From Roseomonas aeriglobus (GTDB lineage: Bacteria > Pseudomonadota > Alphaproteobacteria > Sphingomonadales > Sphingomonadaceae), in the NCBI GenBank assembly GCA_016937575.1, contig JAFHKN010000002.1, forward strand, positions 1,116,001 through 1,180,000: a stretch of 64,000 nucleotides of DNA. The letters run 5' to 3'. Below the pieces are notes generated by a model. It was given only the letters and a program-made list of their open reading frames with translations, was not told the origin of the DNA and did not search any database. A program made the translations under genes and the position numbers. Position 1 is the stretch's first letter. Each line of letters opens with the position of its first letter. Of the stretch, positions 44,593 through 54,583 are shown in pieces.

Positions 44593-45783
44593 TCAGGCGA
44601 GGATTTCCTTGCCACCCTTGAACAGCCGCAGCACCTTGCCCTGAACCGGCAGGCCGTCGAAGGGCGTATTGCCGTCCCGCGCTTCCGTAATCTGCCACGG
44701 CGCGTCGGGATCGATGAGGATCAGGTCGGCTGGCTTGCCCGGCTCCAGCGTCCCGCCGTCGAGCCCGAGTACCGTCGCTGGGTTCGCCGCGAGCAGGGCG
44801 AACAGCCGATCGTGCGGCACCTCCATCCTCAGCGCGAGCGCGAGCAGCGTTGTCGCACCCGCCGCACCCGACGCCGAATCGGCGAAGGGCAGCCGCTTTT
44901 CCTCGGGCCCGCGCGGGTCGTGGCCCGATCCGATCACGTCGATCGTGCCGTCGCGCACCGCCGCGACGCAGGCCTGCCGGTCGGTCTCGCACCGGAGCGG
45001 CGGGGAAAGGTGGGCGAAGGTACGGAAATCGTTCGCCGCGATATCGCTCAGCAACAGATGCGCCGGCGTGATGCCGCACGTCACGGCCACGCCCCGGCGC
45101 TTGGCCGCGCGGATCAGGTCGATCGCCGCTGCGGTCGTGACCTGGCGGATATGCAGTCGTGCCCCGGTGTCCTCCGCCAGCATCAGGTCGCGCGCGACGG
45201 CCAAAGCCTCGGCAACCGCCGGGGCGGAGGGCAGGCCCAGCAGCGTCGCGGTCAACCCGTCGGTCGCCACCGCATCGCCGGTCAGTCCGGCATCCTCGGC
45301 ATGGGAAATGACCGTCAGCCCGCAGTCCCGTGCATAGGCCAGCAGCTTACGCATCAACCCCGAGTCGGCGATCCACCGCCGCCCCGTCGCGACCGCGCGC
45401 GCGCCGGCGCCGGCCATGATCGCCATTTCGGCGAGGTCCTTGCCCGCAAGCCCTTGGGTCGCAGCGGCGAGGGGGTGGATCCACAGCTCCGGCTTGCCCA
45501 TCGTCGCGGCGCGACGGACGATGCCGGGGTCGTCGAGCACCGGCGACTGGTCGGGCATCAACGCGACCCGCGCGATGCCCCCGCGGCGACATGCGGTCTT
45601 GTCGGCCTTGAACGCGGCGACGTCGATGATCGCCGGCGCGAGCGTCTTGCCGCGGCAGTCGATCGTCTCCGCCTCGCCTGACAGCACGTCGACGATCTGC
45701 TCGCCATCGACCAGCAGCTCGCCCTCGCGAATGCCGCCGACCGGGCACACGATCCGCGCATTGATGAAGCGAAGCGCGCTCAT
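44593..45783 (-). CDS. Dihydroorotase homologue lacking metal ligands (PyrC'-type)
   Basis: A 396-aa class I dihydroorotase-like protein from ATG 45783. It aligns by eye throughout ([70 protein letters not shown]), but the zinc ligands are gone: the N-terminal D-HxH is replaced by [11 protein letters not shown], the HVST His by Gln (LHIRQVTT), and the TDHAPH Asp by Gly (GSGHDPRG). Only SHAED keeps its His. It should not hydrolyse dihydroorotate. The ATGA overlap with pyrB fits the Pseudomonas-like arrangement in which inactive PyrC' is a structural partner of aspartate carbamoyltransferase. An active pyrC is expected elsewhere. Confidence 0.85.
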   Translation of the reverse strand: MSALRFINARIVCPVGGIREGELLVDGEQIVDVLSGEAETIDCRGKTLAPAIIDVAAFKADKTACRRGGIARVALMPDQSPVLDDPGIVRRAATMGKPELWIHPLAAATQGLAGKDLAEMAIMAGAGARAVATGRRWIADSGLMRKLLAYARDCGLTVISHAEDAGLTGDAVATDGLTATLLGLPSAPAVAEALAVARDLMLAEDTGARLHIRQVTTAAAIDLIRAAKRRGVAVTCGITPAHLLLSDIAANDFRTFAHLSPPLRCETDRQACVAAVRDGTIDVIGSGHDPRGPEEKRLPFADSASGAAGATTLLALALRMEVPHDRLFALLAANPATVLGLDGGTLEPGKPADLILIDPDAPWQITEARDGNTPFDGLPVQGKVLRLFKGGKEILA

Positions 45784-46769
45784 GCCCAGCCCTCCACGCC
45801 GCGCGAGTGGCGGGTCAGCACGTCCAGGCACGCCATTCGGACGGCGACTCCCATTTCGACCTGTTCGGTGATCGCGGAGCGGGTGGGGTGGTCGGCCACG
45901 TCCGACGTGATCTCGACCCCGCGGTTCATCGGCCCCGGGTGCATGACCAGCGCATCGTCCTTCGCCCGCGCCAGCCGCTCGGCGGACAGGCCGTAGCGGA
46001 GGTGATATTCGCGGGTCGACGGGATGAAGCCGCCCGACATGCGTTCGTTCTGGACGCGCAACATCATGACGACGTCCGCACCCTCGATCGCGGCATCGAA
46101 ATCGGTGAAGGCGGTCACGCCGAACTCCTCGATGGCCGGGGGCATCAACGTGGAGGGGGCGCACACGCGAACCTCCGCTGCGAGCGCGGTCAGCGCCAGG
46201 ATGTTCGATCGCGCGACGCGGCTATGCAGCACGTCGCCGCAGATCACGACCCGCTGTCCCTCGACCGACCCGCGGCGGCGGCGAATGGTCAGCGCATCGA
46301 GCAGGGCCTGGGTCGGATGTTCGTGGCGGCCGTCACCGGCGTTCAGCACCGGACAATCGACCTTTTCCGCGATCAGCCGCACGGCGCCGCTCGACATATG
46401 CCGGATGACGATCACGTCGGCGCGCATCGCATTCAGCGTGACGGCTGTGTCGATCAGCGTCTCGCCCTTCTTCACGCTCGATTGTGCGGCATGCATGTTG
46501 ACGACGTCGGCGCCCAGGCGCTTCCCCGCGATCTCGAAGCTCAGCAGCGTGCGCGTCGAATTCTCGAAGAAGGCGTTGATCTGGGTGATCCCCGCAAGCC
46601 TTCCGTCGCCCTTCGCGCGCGTCCGGTTCGCCTCGATCCAACCTTCGGCCTCATCGAGCAGGAACAGGATCTCGTGCGGCTGCAATCCGGCGATTCCGGT
46701 CAGGTCGCGGTGCGGAAAGGCGGCCCGCCCGTCGGGGTAGGCGTGGCGATGATGCAGCGGCTTCGACAT
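45780..46769 (-). CDS. pyrB: Aspartate carbamoyltransferase catalytic subunit
   Basis: A 329-aa enzyme joining carbamoyl phosphate and aspartate in pyrimidine synthesis. Carbamoyl-phosphate binding is shown by [13 protein letters not shown], with [19 protein letters not shown] (the mobile loop), [15 protein letters not shown] and [14 protein letters not shown]. The N-terminus has a ~20-residue extension ([20 protein letters not shown]) like that of the Pseudomonas-type enzyme that complexes with PyrC'. No pyrI is present. It overlaps the pyrC-like gene by ATGA. Confidence 0.96.
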   Translation of the reverse strand: MSKPLHHRHAYPDGRAAFPHRDLTGIAGLQPHEILFLLDEAEGWIEANRTRAKGDGRLAGITQINAFFENSTRTLLSFEIAGKRLGADVVNMHAAQSSVKKGETLIDTAVTLNAMRADVIVIRHMSSGAVRLIAEKVDCPVLNAGDGRHEHPTQALLDALTIRRRRGSVEGQRVVICGDVLHSRVARSNILALTALAAEVRVCAPSTLMPPAIEEFGVTAFTDFDAAIEGADVVMMLRVQNERMSGGFIPSTREYHLRYGLSAERLARAKDDALVMHPGPMNRGVEITSDVADHPTRSAITEQVEMGVAVRMACLDVLTRHSRGVEGWA

Positions 46770-46916
46770 TAAAGTGGCTGCCTAATGCGACCGCCGCCGG
46801 GGAGCAATCGCCAAAGAACACCGACTCGTCGCACGGGCGTTGTCTGGTCACTGCCGTCATGGAAACGCGAAAGGACAGGGGAAGGGCGAGTCGTGCGTTT
46901 TTAAGCGAGGGCGGGA

Positions 46917-47216
46917 ATGGCAACGGCATATCGGCCGGTGACGGCTGAACGGGCAGTGGTACGACGGCGCACGGCGCAGGTCAGCACGGCCGACGCGGCA
47001 TCGGTCGCGGGTGAATTGATGGAAATCTCCGCCTATGGCTGCCGCGTCGTGATGCCGGTCGATCCGTCGATCGGCGGTGCGATCGAGCTCAGCCTGGACG
47101 GCGCGGCGCCGGTCGGCGCGCAAGTCGTCTGGAACCGCGCGGGCGTGCTCGCCTGTCGCTTCGACGCGCCGATGTCGCGCGCTCAACTTCGCGCGCTGAC
47201 CATCCAGGACAATTGA
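46917..47216 (+). CDS. PilZ-domain protein, short
   Basis: A 99-aa single-domain protein. An arginine cluster (AVVRRRTAQVST) and LMEISAYGCRVVMP match the RxxxR and (D/N)xSxxG elements of PilZ, which bind cyclic di-GMP, although the acidic residue is Glu here. It continues IGGAIELSLDGAAPVGAQVV, ACRFDAPMSRAQLRAL. It probably senses c-di-GMP and acts on a partner; no c-di-GMP enzyme is nearby. It lies alone between the divergent pyrB and the converging ruvX. Confidence 0.78.
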   Translation: MATAYRPVTAERAVVRRRTAQVSTADAASVAGELMEISAYGCRVVMPVDPSIGGAIELSLDGAAPVGAQVVWNRAGVLACRFDAPMSRAQLRALTIQDN

Positions 47217-47264
47217 TCTGGAGTCTTTGCTCGATCACGACCCCGTCCTGATCGCGTACAGACC

Positions 47265-47726
47265 CTAGGCGTTTACGAGAGCATCGATCGCCGCCTGCAA
47301 GATGTGGGCGGCGGCGAGCGAATCCACGCGTTCGGCGCGTTTGGCGCGGCTCAGGTCCTGTTCGATCATCACGCGTTCGACCGCAACGGTCGACCAGCGT
47401 TCGTCCCATAGCAGGATCGGCAGGTCCCAGTCGGCCAGGTTGCGCGCGAAGGCGCGGGTCGACTGGGTGCGCGGCGAATCGGTGCCGTCAAGGTTGAGCG
47501 GCAGCCCGACGACCACACCCTTGACCGACTGCGGCTTGAGCATCGCGGCGAGGACCACCTTGTCGGCGGTGAACTTCGTGCGGCGGACGAGCGGGGCGGG
47601 GGAGGCGAAGCTCCAGCCCGCGTCGCACAGCGCGGTGCCGATCGTCTTGGTGCCGACGTCGAGCCCCAGCAGGCGGCCGCCCGAGGGCAGGGCGGCACGA
47701 AAGTCGGCGGTGACGGTAGTGATCAC
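47265..47726 (-). CDS. ruvX: Putative pre-16S rRNA nuclease / Holliday junction resolvase YqgF
   Basis: A 153-aa RNase H-fold protein. [20 protein letters not shown] contains the first catalytic Asp; [20 protein letters not shown] and [18 protein letters not shown] (Glu) and [16 protein letters not shown] (Asp) supply the rest. The family matures the 5' end of 16S rRNA and was earlier annotated as a Holliday junction resolvase. Its start lies 3 bases after the DUF3089 stop, so the two genes are likely cotranscribed. Confidence 0.94.
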   Translation of the reverse strand: MITTVTADFRAALPSGGRLLGLDVGTKTIGTALCDAGWSFASPAPLVRRTKFTADKVVLAAMLKPQSVKGVVVGLPLNLDGTDSPRTQSTRAFARNLADWDLPILLWDERWSTVAVERVMIEQDLSRAKRAERVDSLAAAHILQAAIDALVNA

Positions 47727-47729
47727 GGC

Positions 47730-48857
47730 TCAGCGCTTTCGAAACGCCGCCAGGCGTCGGGCTGCGTCGGCGCGAACGTTCGCCCAGAACAGGCTGTAGT
47801 CGTACACGTGGTAATTGTTGCCCGGCAGGACATAGGGGCCGACGTCTGGCCCTTCGCCGATCATCAGCAGCCCGCGGCCTTCGCAGGCTGCCGGGGCCCG
47901 GCCAGGCTCCAGCGTCGCCGAACTCAGGTCGGCGTTGGGGAACAGACTGCCGAGGTTCGCACTCGCCGGCGCGGTGCCGTTGGACGTGCCGGTCAGCGGG
48001 TTGGTGCACACCATCGGCGTGCCGCGCCGCGACTGGCCGTTGAAGCCGGTCGTGGCATCGAAGGTATCAAAGATCAGCGAGGCATCGGCGGGTGCGGCAA
48101 AGGTCTGCCACGACAACAGGCACCCGGCCTGGTCGGCCTGCGCGCATTCGGGCAGGCCGAGCGCGGTAAGGTCTGTAGTGCGCGAGACGGGCCAGCCCAC
48201 GACATAGGCCGCGACGACGCGCCGGACGAGCGACGTGCCCGCGACTCGCTCGCGCAACAGCCGCGTCAGATGAAGCCCACCCTGACTATGTCCCGCCAGA
48301 ATGATCGGCCGGTCGGGATTGGCTGACAGGAACGCGTCGAACGCCTGGGCGACATCGCGATAGGCCAGGTCGAGCGCGCGTTCGGCATCGACCCGCGTCG
48401 TCAGAAACGCGCCGAACGCCGCCTGGCGATAGCGCGGCGCCCACACCTGCCCGCTCGCATTGAAGGCGCTCGCCTGGCCGCGCAGGAACAGGGCTGCGCG
48501 ATCGTTCGCCTCGCCATTGTCGAGCGGCGCGTTCCAGTGATCGGTCGCGAGATAGCTGGTCGGGTGAATGAAGAAGACCGCCGCCCCACCATCGGCGACC
48601 TGCTGGCCGGCCGGCACCCAGAGCGCCGGGTTGCCCGCGATGTCTGGCCGCGCGAGCCACATGCCCTGCGCTGCATAGGCATCGGTCGACAGCCCCGGTT
48701 GACTCTCGAAAGCGACGCTCGGCGTCATATAGCGTCGGATCAGGTCGACGCCCCATACCCGGTAGATAAAGGCGGCGGCTATCGCGAGCACGACGAGGGC
48801 AGCGACGACATAGAGAAACTTCCGAACCACGCGAACGACCTTTGTGCAGTGCAGCAT
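47730..48857 (-). CDS. DUF3089 family alpha/beta hydrolase
   Basis: A 375-aa protein with one N-terminal membrane anchor ([20 protein letters not shown], ~14-33). The nucleophile elbow [16 protein letters not shown] is near residue 200; [20 protein letters not shown] and the late [20 protein letters not shown] (candidate His) are typical of DUF3089, a family of uncharacterised lipase-like hydrolases common in sphingomonads. The substrate is unknown. In-frame GTG starts just downstream of ATG 48857 are possible. Confidence 0.83.
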   Translation of the reverse strand: MLHCTKVVRVVRKFLYVVAALVVLAIAAAFIYRVWGVDLIRRYMTPSVAFESQPGLSTDAYAAQGMWLARPDIAGNPALWVPAGQQVADGGAAVFFIHPTSYLATDHWNAPLDNGEANDRAALFLRGQASAFNASGQVWAPRYRQAAFGAFLTTRVDAERALDLAYRDVAQAFDAFLSANPDRPIILAGHSQGGLHLTRLLRERVAGTSLVRRVVAAYVVGWPVSRTTDLTALGLPECAQADQAGCLLSWQTFAAPADASLIFDTFDATTGFNGQSRRGTPMVCTNPLTGTSNGTAPASANLGSLFPNADLSSATLEPGRAPAACEGRGLLMIGEGPDVGPYVLPGNNYHVYDYSLFWANVRADAARRLAAFRKR

Positions 48858-48965
48858 TGCCGCGAGCCGGGCAATCGCAAGGTCCGTGCATCAGGAATGC
48901 ACACTGTGCAATCATGTGTGCCAGTGCCTTGCGCTGCGACAAGTCGCGGTGCTAGCCGCACGTTC

Positions 48966-49253
48966 ATGTCCGTAGACGCCGCAACCGTAAAGAAGGTCGC
49001 CAGCCTGGCCCGTATCGCCATTACCGATGACGATGCGGAGCGGATGGTACCGGAGCTCAACAACATCCTCGGCTGGATCGAGCAGCTGGGCGAGGTCGAT
49101 ACCTCGTCCGCTGCGCCGATGACGGCCGTCATCCCCAACCATCTGCGCCTGCGCGACGACGTCGTCACCGACGGCGGCGTTCGTGACAAGGTGCTGGCGA
49201 ATGCACCCGCGGCCGAACACGGCTTCTTCGGCGTGCCGAAGGTGATCGAATAA
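48966..49253 (+). CDS. gatC: Asp/Glu-tRNA amidotransferase subunit C
   Basis: A 95-aa protein from ATG 48966. [40 protein letters not shown] and the end [12 protein letters not shown] are typical GatC, which wraps GatA and GatB to stabilise the GatCAB complex converting Glu-tRNA-Gln (and Asp-tRNA-Asn) to the amide forms. The stop overlaps the gatA start (TAATG). Confidence 0.96.
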   Translation: MSVDAATVKKVASLARIAITDDDAERMVPELNNILGWIEQLGEVDTSSAAPMTAVIPNHLRLRDDVVTDGGVRDKVLANAPAAEHGFFGVPKVIE

Positions 49254-50737
49254 TGGCCGACCTAACCGACCTTGGCGTCCGCGAGATCCGCGACGGCGTC
49301 CGCGATGGCAGCTTCTCGGCGGTAGACGTCGCCGAAGCCTTCACTGCGCGCGTCGCTGCGGCGAAGGAACTGAACGCCTTCATCGTCGAAACCCCCGAGC
49401 ACGCTTTGGCCGCGGCCCGCGAGGCGGATCGCGCGAAGGCGGCGGGCGAGGAGCTTAAAGCCCTGGCCGGCGTGCCGATCGGCATGAAGGACTTGTTCTG
49501 CACGAAGGGCGTGCAGACGACCGCGGCCAGCCACATGCTCGAAGGCTTCGTGCCCGAGTATGAATCGACCGTCTCGCAGAAGCTGTGGGATGCGGGCGCG
49601 GGCATGCTCGGCAAGCTGAACCTCGACCAGTTCGCGATGGGATCGTCGAACGAGACGTCCTATTTCGGCAACGTGCTCTCGCCGTGGCGGCGCAACGACG
49701 GCGGCAACGCCCCGCTGGCACCGGGCGGATCGTCGGGCGGATCGTCGTCGGCGATCGCCGCGCGGCTGTGCCCGGCGGCGACCGGCACCGACACTGGCGG
49801 TTCGATCCGTCAGCCGGCCGCCTTCACCGGAATTTCGGGCATCAAGCCCACCTATGGCCGCTGCTCGCGCTGGGGCGTCGTCGCCTTTGCTTCGTCGCTG
49901 GATCAGGCCGGGCCGATGGCGCGAGACGTCACCGATTGCGCGATCATGCTGGAGGCGATGGCGGGCTTCGATGCGAAGGACGCGACCTCGCTGAAGCTCG
50001 ACGTGCCGCAGTGGGAAAAGGGGCTGAACCCGAGCCTCGCCGGCAAGCGTATCGGTATTCCCAGGGAGTACCGCGTCGACGGCATGCCCGAGGAGATCGA
50101 GGCGCTGTGGGCGCAGGGCATCGAATGGGCCAAGGACGCCGGCGCCGAGGTTGTCGAAGTCTCGCTGCCGCACACCAAATATGCGCTGCCCGCCTATTAC
50201 ATCATCGCGCCGGCGGAAGCGTCATCCAACCTCGCGCGCTATGACGGCGTGCGCTACGGCCTGCGTGACCTGCCGGAAGGCGCGAACCTCCAGGCGATGT
50301 ATGCGGCGACCCGCGCAGCGGGCTTCGGCGACGAAGTGAAGCGTCGTATCCTGATCGGCACCTATGTGCTGTCGGCGGGCTTCTACGACGCCTATTTCAC
50401 GCAGGCCTCGAAGGTCCGCACCCTCATCGCGCGCGACTTCGAGAATGCGTGGGAGACGTGCGACCTGCTGCTCACGCCGACCGCGCCGTCGTCGGCGTTC
50501 GCGCTGGGCGAAAAGTCGGCCGATCCGCTGGCGATGTACCTCAACGACGTGTTCACCGTGCCGTCGAGCCTCGCGGGGCTTCCGGCGATGAGCGTGCCGG
50601 GTGGGCTCGACAAGGGCGGGCTGCCGCTCGGTCTGCAGATCATCGGCAAGCCGCTCGACGAGCAGGGCGTGCTCAACGCCGGTCTGGCGCTCGAACAGCG
50701 CGCGGGCTTCGTCGCCCGGGCGGAGCAATGGTGGTAG
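49253..50737 (+). CDS. gatA: Asp/Glu-tRNA amidotransferase subunit A
   Basis: A 494-aa amidase that releases ammonia from glutamine for transfer to the mischarged tRNA. The Lys-cisSer-Ser triad is visible: [14 protein letters not shown] (Lys), [20 protein letters not shown] (Ser) and [16 protein letters not shown] (nucleophile Ser). Length is normal. The next codon after its TAG begins a 52-aa gene that separates it from gatB, an uncommon arrangement. Confidence 0.97.
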   Translation: MADLTDLGVREIRDGVRDGSFSAVDVAEAFTARVAAAKELNAFIVETPEHALAAAREADRAKAAGEELKALAGVPIGMKDLFCTKGVQTTAASHMLEGFVPEYESTVSQKLWDAGAGMLGKLNLDQFAMGSSNETSYFGNVLSPWRRNDGGNAPLAPGGSSGGSSSAIAARLCPAATGTDTGGSIRQPAAFTGISGIKPTYGRCSRWGVVAFASSLDQAGPMARDVTDCAIMLEAMAGFDAKDATSLKLDVPQWEKGLNPSLAGKRIGIPREYRVDGMPEEIEALWAQGIEWAKDAGAEVVEVSLPHTKYALPAYYIIAPAEASSNLARYDGVRYGLRDLPEGANLQAMYAATRAAGFGDEVKRRILIGTYVLSAGFYDAYFTQASKVRTLIARDFENAWETCDLLLTPTAPSSAFALGEKSADPLAMYLNDVFTVPSSLAGLPAMSVPGGLDKGGLPLGLQIIGKPLDEQGVLNAGLALEQRAGFVARAEQWW

Positions 50738-50896
50738 ATGGGTGAATTTCTGGGGCGCTTGATCTTCGAAGTGATCGGAGAGGGCGTCGTGGAAATGATC
50801 CGCTCGATCTTCAAGCGGCGTGCCAAGGGGTTTGTTCCGACGAAACCTAAGCGCAAGCCACGACTAAAACGGCACAAGCGAGGCCGAACGAAATGA
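50738..50896 (+). CDS. 52-aa basic protein between gatA and gatB
   Basis: A small gene exactly filling the gap: ATG 50738 follows the gatA stop directly and its TGA (50894-50896) overlaps the gatB ATG. The product starts [20 protein letters not shown], an amphipathic helix, continues [12 protein letters not shown], and ends in a strongly basic tail ([17 protein letters not shown]). About 18 of the last 28 residues are Lys, Arg or His. I know no family for it. The tight coupling on both sides argues for a real gene; the basic tail suggests binding to nucleic acid or a membrane, which is inference. Confidence 0.65.
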   Translation: MGEFLGRLIFEVIGEGVVEMIRSIFKRRAKGFVPTKPKRKPRLKRHKRGRTK

Positions 50897-52353
50897 CTGA
50901 GTCCACCTATCGCATCCAGGGCCAGACCGGCGAGTGGGAGGTCGTGATCGGCCTAGAGGTCCACGCCCAGGTCACGTCCAACGCCAAGCTGTTCTCGGGT
51001 GCGCCGACCGCGTTCGGGGCGGAGCCGAATACGCAGGTCAGCCTGGTCGATGCGGCGATGCCGGGGATGCTGCCGGTGCCGAACCGCGAGTGCATCCGCC
51101 AGGCGGTGCGCACCGGCATGGCGATCGATGCGCAGATTAATAAATGGTCGCGGTTCGACCGGAAGAACTACTTCTACGCCGATCTGCCGCAGGGCTACCA
51201 GATCAGCCAGCTGTACCACCCGCTGGTGGGCGAGGGGCATCTGGAGGTCGAGGTCGACGGCGCGACCAAGACGATCGGCGTCGAGCGCATCCACGTCGAG
51301 CAGGACGCGGGCAAGCTGATGCATGATCAGCATCCGACCATGTCCTATGTCGACCTCAACCGATCGGGCGTCGCGCTGATGGAGATCGTCAGCCGCCCGG
51401 ACATGCGCTCGCCGGCCGAAGCAGGGGCGTATTTGTCCAAGCTGCGCTCGATCCTGCGCTATGTCGGCTCGTGCGACGGCAACATGGACCAGGGGTCGAT
51501 GCGCGCCGACGTCAACGTCTCGGTCCGCAGGCCCGGCGACGAGTTCGGCACGCGGACGGAAACGAAGAACGTCAATTCGGTCCGTTTCGTCATGGCGGTC
51601 GTCGAGCAGGAAGCGTTGCGTCAGGTCGAGGTGCTGGAGAGCGGCGGAACGATCGTTCAGGAAACGCGCCTGTACGATCCCGACAAGAATACGACGCGGT
51701 CGATGCGGTCGAAGGAAGACGCGCATGATTACCGCTACTTCCCCGATCCCGATCTGCTGCCGCTCGAACTCGACGACGCGTTCCTCGAGGAATGCCGCGC
51801 AAGCCTGCCCGAGCTGCCCGACGCCAAGCGGGCGCGCTACGAAGCGCTGGGCGTCACGTCGTACAACGCGGGCGTGCTGACTGCCGAGGTCGAGACCGCC
51901 CGCTGGTTCGACGCGCTGCTGGAAGCCGGTGCCGATGGCAAGCAGGCCTCCAACTGGGTGGCGTCCGAGCTCTTCGGTGCGCTCAATCGGCTGGGCAAGG
52001 ACATCACCCAGTCGCCGGTATCGCCGAAGCAGGCAGCCGAATTGCTCGCGCTGGTCGCGGACGGTACGCTGTCGGGCAGCCTCGCCAAGCAGGTTTTCGA
52101 GGTGATGCTGGAAACCGGCGACGACCCTGCAAAGATCGTCGAGGACCGCGGGCTGAAGCAGACCAGCGACACCGGCGCGATCGAGACGGTCATCGCCGAA
52201 GTGCTGGCCAAGAACCCCAATCAGCTCGAACAATATCGCGGCGGCAAGGAAGCCTTGTTCGGCTTCTTCGTCGGCCAGACGATGAAGGCGATGGGCGGCA
52301 AGGCCAATCCGGGCGTCGTCAACGAACTGCTGAGGAAGGCGCTTGCCGGCTGA
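50893..52353 (+). CDS. gatB: Asp/Glu-tRNA amidotransferase subunit B
   Basis: A 486-aa protein that recognises the mischarged tRNA, phosphorylates its side chain and amidates it with ammonia from Gat[50 protein letters not shown] and [12 protein letters not shown] are typical of the cradle domain; the C-terminal tail domain ([40 protein letters not shown]) is intact. The start overlaps the 52-aa gene (ATGA). Confidence 0.97.
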   Translation: MTESTYRIQGQTGEWEVVIGLEVHAQVTSNAKLFSGAPTAFGAEPNTQVSLVDAAMPGMLPVPNRECIRQAVRTGMAIDAQINKWSRFDRKNYFYADLPQGYQISQLYHPLVGEGHLEVEVDGATKTIGVERIHVEQDAGKLMHDQHPTMSYVDLNRSGVALMEIVSRPDMRSPAEAGAYLSKLRSILRYVGSCDGNMDQGSMRADVNVSVRRPGDEFGTRTETKNVNSVRFVMAVVEQEALRQVEVLESGGTIVQETRLYDPDKNTTRSMRSKEDAHDYRYFPDPDLLPLELDDAFLEECRASLPELPDAKRARYEALGVTSYNAGVLTAEVETARWFDALLEAGADGKQASNWVASELFGALNRLGKDITQSPVSPKQAAELLALVADGTLSGSLAKQVFEVMLETGDDPAKIVEDRGLKQTSDTGAIETVIAEVLAKNPNQLEQYRGGKEALFGFFVGQTMKAMGGKANPGVVNELLRKALAG

Positions 52354-52747
52354 CGCGATCCGCATCGCCCGGTGTCGTTGCGGGCAACTGACCGCAACGT
52401 GCCGCGGCGATCCGGTACGCGTTTCCGTGTGCCATTGTCGCGACTGTCAGCGCCGTACCGGCGGACCGTTTTCGGCGCAGGCCCGGTTCCCGGCTTTTCT
52501 GGTGACGATCGACGGCGACTCACGCGTCTGGGAACGAATCGCCGATAGCGGTCGACGCGCCTGGTATCACTGGTGCCCCGACTGCGGCGCGACGGTCTAT
52601 TATCGCAACGAGGGCAGGGGCGATGTCGTCGCCGTGCCGATCGGTGCCTTCGACGGCGACCTGCCGCGTCCGAACGCGTCGATCTTCGAACGGCACCGCC
52701 AGGATTGGGTGGCGATCGTGGGCGACGGGATCGAGCATGTCGACTGA
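52343..52747 (+). CDS. GFA family zinc-binding protein
   Basis: A 134-aa CENP-V/GFA domain protein. Zinc ligands are in [30 protein letters not shown] and [12 protein letters not shown]. The name comes from glutathione-dependent formaldehyde-activating enzyme, but most members are uncharacterised. No ATG or GTG fits upstream of the first Cys pair, so a TTG at 52343 overlapping the end of gatB is chosen. Probably translationally coupled to gatB. Confidence 0.88.
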   Translation: MPADAIRIARCRCGQLTATCRGDPVRVSVCHCRDCQRRTGGPFSAQARFPAFLVTIDGDSRVWERIADSGRRAWYHWCPDCGATVYYRNEGRGDVVAVPIGAFDGDLPRPNASIFERHRQDWVAIVGDGIEHVD

Positions 52748-52834
52748 CGCCGCCCGAGTGTGAGCAGACCCGGCTTTGCTTGACGCAGGGGCCATGATAC
52801 GCCCGGCCCGGGCAAAAGAATAAGAGTGCGGGTT

Positions 52835-53461
52835 ATGCGTTCGAAAGCGGGTCGAGCCGCGCTGGCGGTCGTGCTGGCGTCGGTGGTTTCCGCGCCGGTG
52901 GTGGCGCAGCAGACGGCAGGCGGGGCAGGCGCGGCAGGCGCGGTGTCGCTCAGCGCATCGCCATTCGGGACGACAGAGGCGGGGGATCCCACACAGGTGC
53001 CCATGCCGGAGCTGGCGTTTACGTCGGACGGGACCGAAGCGGCGGACTTCGACAAATATTACGCCTTCCACCGCGCCGGCACCGATTACGCGACGGCGTT
53101 CGCCGATATCGTCGAATGCGATGGCTATGCGCGCGGGCTGCAGAGCGGGATGAGCTATATGCAGACGCCCTATCCCTATGCGGGAACGATGGCCGGGGCG
53201 CTGGGTGGTGCGGTCGGCAATGTGATGGCCGCCGCGATCTTCGGATCGGGCGAGAAGCGTCGCCTGCGCCGGGTCAACATGCGGACCTGCATGAACTTCA
53301 AGGGGTATGATCGCTACGGTCTGCCCAAGGGGGTGTGGGAAAAGTTCAATTTCGAGGAAGGACTGTCGGGCGTGAGCGAGGAAAAGCGGCTGGGGTATCT
53401 GCGCCATCAGGCCCTGGTCGCTTCGTCGGGCGCCCTCCCTGGCAAGGTGCTGGGCCTGTGA
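52835..53461 (+). CDS. Secreted protein of unknown function with glycine zipper
   Basis: A 208-aa protein from ATG 52835. The signal peptide (AALAVVLASVVSAPVVAQQ, to ~26) is clear. The mature part has ADFDKYYAFHRAGTDYATAF, a Tyr/Met-rich strip (GMSYMQTPYPYAG), a Gly/Ala-zipper (GTMAGALGGAVGNVMAAAIF, ~112-131) that may insert into or associate with membrane, and two Cys residues (VECDGYARG, RTCMNFKGYDRYGLPKG) that could form a disulfide. I do not recognise a named family. It overlaps the next gene by GTGA and likely acts with it in the envelope. Confidence 0.65.
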   Translation: MRSKAGRAALAVVLASVVSAPVVAQQTAGGAGAAGAVSLSASPFGTTEAGDPTQVPMPELAFTSDGTEAADFDKYYAFHRAGTDYATAFADIVECDGYARGLQSGMSYMQTPYPYAGTMAGALGGAVGNVMAAAIFGSGEKRRLRRVNMRTCMNFKGYDRYGLPKGVWEKFNFEEGLSGVSEEKRLGYLRHQALVASSGALPGKVLGL

Positions 53462-54306
53462 GGACGATCGCCCTCTGCGCCGCGCTGACGGCGGTCGCTC
53501 TGCCTGCGGCGGCGAAGGACAAGGACCCGGTCTTCGTCGAAAGTGCTGCGGTCAAGGACAAGCCGGCCGTCACGCTCGACCCGGTCAAGGCCTATGTCCT
53601 GATGCGCAGCGAAGCGCAGACGCCGCTGTACCTGATGAAGGTGCCGACCGCAGAGGACCAGGCGGCCTATGACAGAATGCGCGCCGACGCGCTGGCCAAG
53701 GCGCAGGAGAAATATCGCAAGAAGCTCGCCAGTTACGAGCGCGATCTGGCGGCGGCCAAGGCGGCGCGGACGTCGACCGCCTCGCTCGGCGACCGGCCGG
53801 TCGAGCCGACCGAGGCGAATTTTCTGTTTACGCCGTTCAATCAGCTGGCGGCAGTCGCCATCGGCCCGGTCAACCGCTTCGCCAAGGTCGGCGGATCGAC
53901 GTACCTCCACGAACTGACCCCCGGCACCTACCGCGTCTATGGCTTTCTGGGTCTGATGGGCAATGCGATGGCCGGGTCGTGTTTCTGCATGGGCAGCGTC
54001 CAGTTTGATGTCGCGCCGGGCGTCATCACCGATCTGGGGCTGGTCGACACGACGACCTCGACCAAGCCGCCGAGCGGCGACAGCGCCTATCCCGCGACCT
54101 TGGCCGGACATCGCTATTTCGTCGCGCCGGACGCGGACATGCCGCTCGACCCGCGCCTCGCCGCGCAAAAGATCGTACGGGCGCGCTTCCGTCCGGCAGG
54201 CAAGCTGCCGAATTATTTCGGCGTGACCATCACGCGGATTCCGGAAATGCCGGGCGTCCTGCGCTATGACCGCGATCGGATCATCGATCTGACGCAGGGA
54301 CCATAA
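53458..54306 (+). CDS. Secreted protein of unknown function, partner of the upstream gene
   Basis: A 282-aa protein from GTG 53458, which overlaps the previous stop. Signal peptide VRTIALCAALTAVALPAAAK (1-20). A short helical, Lys/Ala-rich region (DALAKAQEKYRKKLASYERD, ~78-97) precedes a beta-rich domain with YLHELTPGTYRVYGFLGLMG, GSCFCMGSVQFDVAPGVITD and GVTITRIPEMPGVLRYD. The LxPGTYRVYGF ... F-V-PG pattern resembles beta-sandwich domains of periplasmic lipoproteins, but I cannot name the family. Coupled expression with the preceding secreted protein suggests a two-component envelope function. Confidence 0.65.
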   Translation: MRTIALCAALTAVALPAAAKDKDPVFVESAAVKDKPAVTLDPVKAYVLMRSEAQTPLYLMKVPTAEDQAAYDRMRADALAKAQEKYRKKLASYERDLAAAKAARTSTASLGDRPVEPTEANFLFTPFNQLAAVAIGPVNRFAKVGGSTYLHELTPGTYRVYGFLGLMGNAMAGSCFCMGSVQFDVAPGVITDLGLVDTTTSTKPPSGDSAYPATLAGHRYFVAPDADMPLDPRLAAQKIVRARFRPAGKLPNYFGVTITRIPEMPGVLRYDRDRIIDLTQGP

Positions 54307-54320
54307 AAGCGGAAAGACGG

Positions 54321-54348
54321 GCAGGGCGGGCGGAGGTGCCCGCCCTGC
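54321..54348. terminator. Hairpin between converging genes
   Basis: A perfect 11-bp stem (GCAGGGCGGGC 54321-54331 with 54338-54348). There is no strong T-run on either side, but its place between converging stop codons fits a bidirectional terminator. Confidence 0.55.
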
Positions 54349-54355
54349 GGTAATC

Positions 54356-54529
54356 CTATTGGCCCAGGTCGCGGTCCTGGTTCTTGACTACGCCGTCGGC
54401 GCCGCCTTCGCCCATCTGCGCATCGGCCTCGGAGCCGCCTTCGCCGCGGGCCAACGCATCACGGCGGGCGTCGACCGCCTGCTCGATGTCGCTGCGGTCG
54501 TCGGTGTCGGTTCGATCGGTGTCGGTCAT
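54356..54529 (-). CDS. Small acidic hypothetical protein
   Basis: A 57-aa hydrophilic, Asp/Glu/Gly-rich protein: MTDTDRTDTDDRSDIEQAVD, ARRDALARGEGGSEADAQMG, EGGADGVVKNQDRDLGQ. An AAGGAG lies 8 bases before ATG 54529 and 5 before the adjacent ATG 54532. It is probably intrinsically disordered. Family not recognised. It lies 54 bases downstream of the antiporter gene on the same strand. Confidence 0.55.
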   Translation of the reverse strand: MTDTDRTDTDDRSDIEQAVDARRDALARGEGGSEADAQMGEGGADGVVKNQDRDLGQ

Positions 54530-54583
54530 CATTCCATCTCCTTGGCCGCAAACAACGCGCCGCGTCGGCGATCGGGTTCCGCG

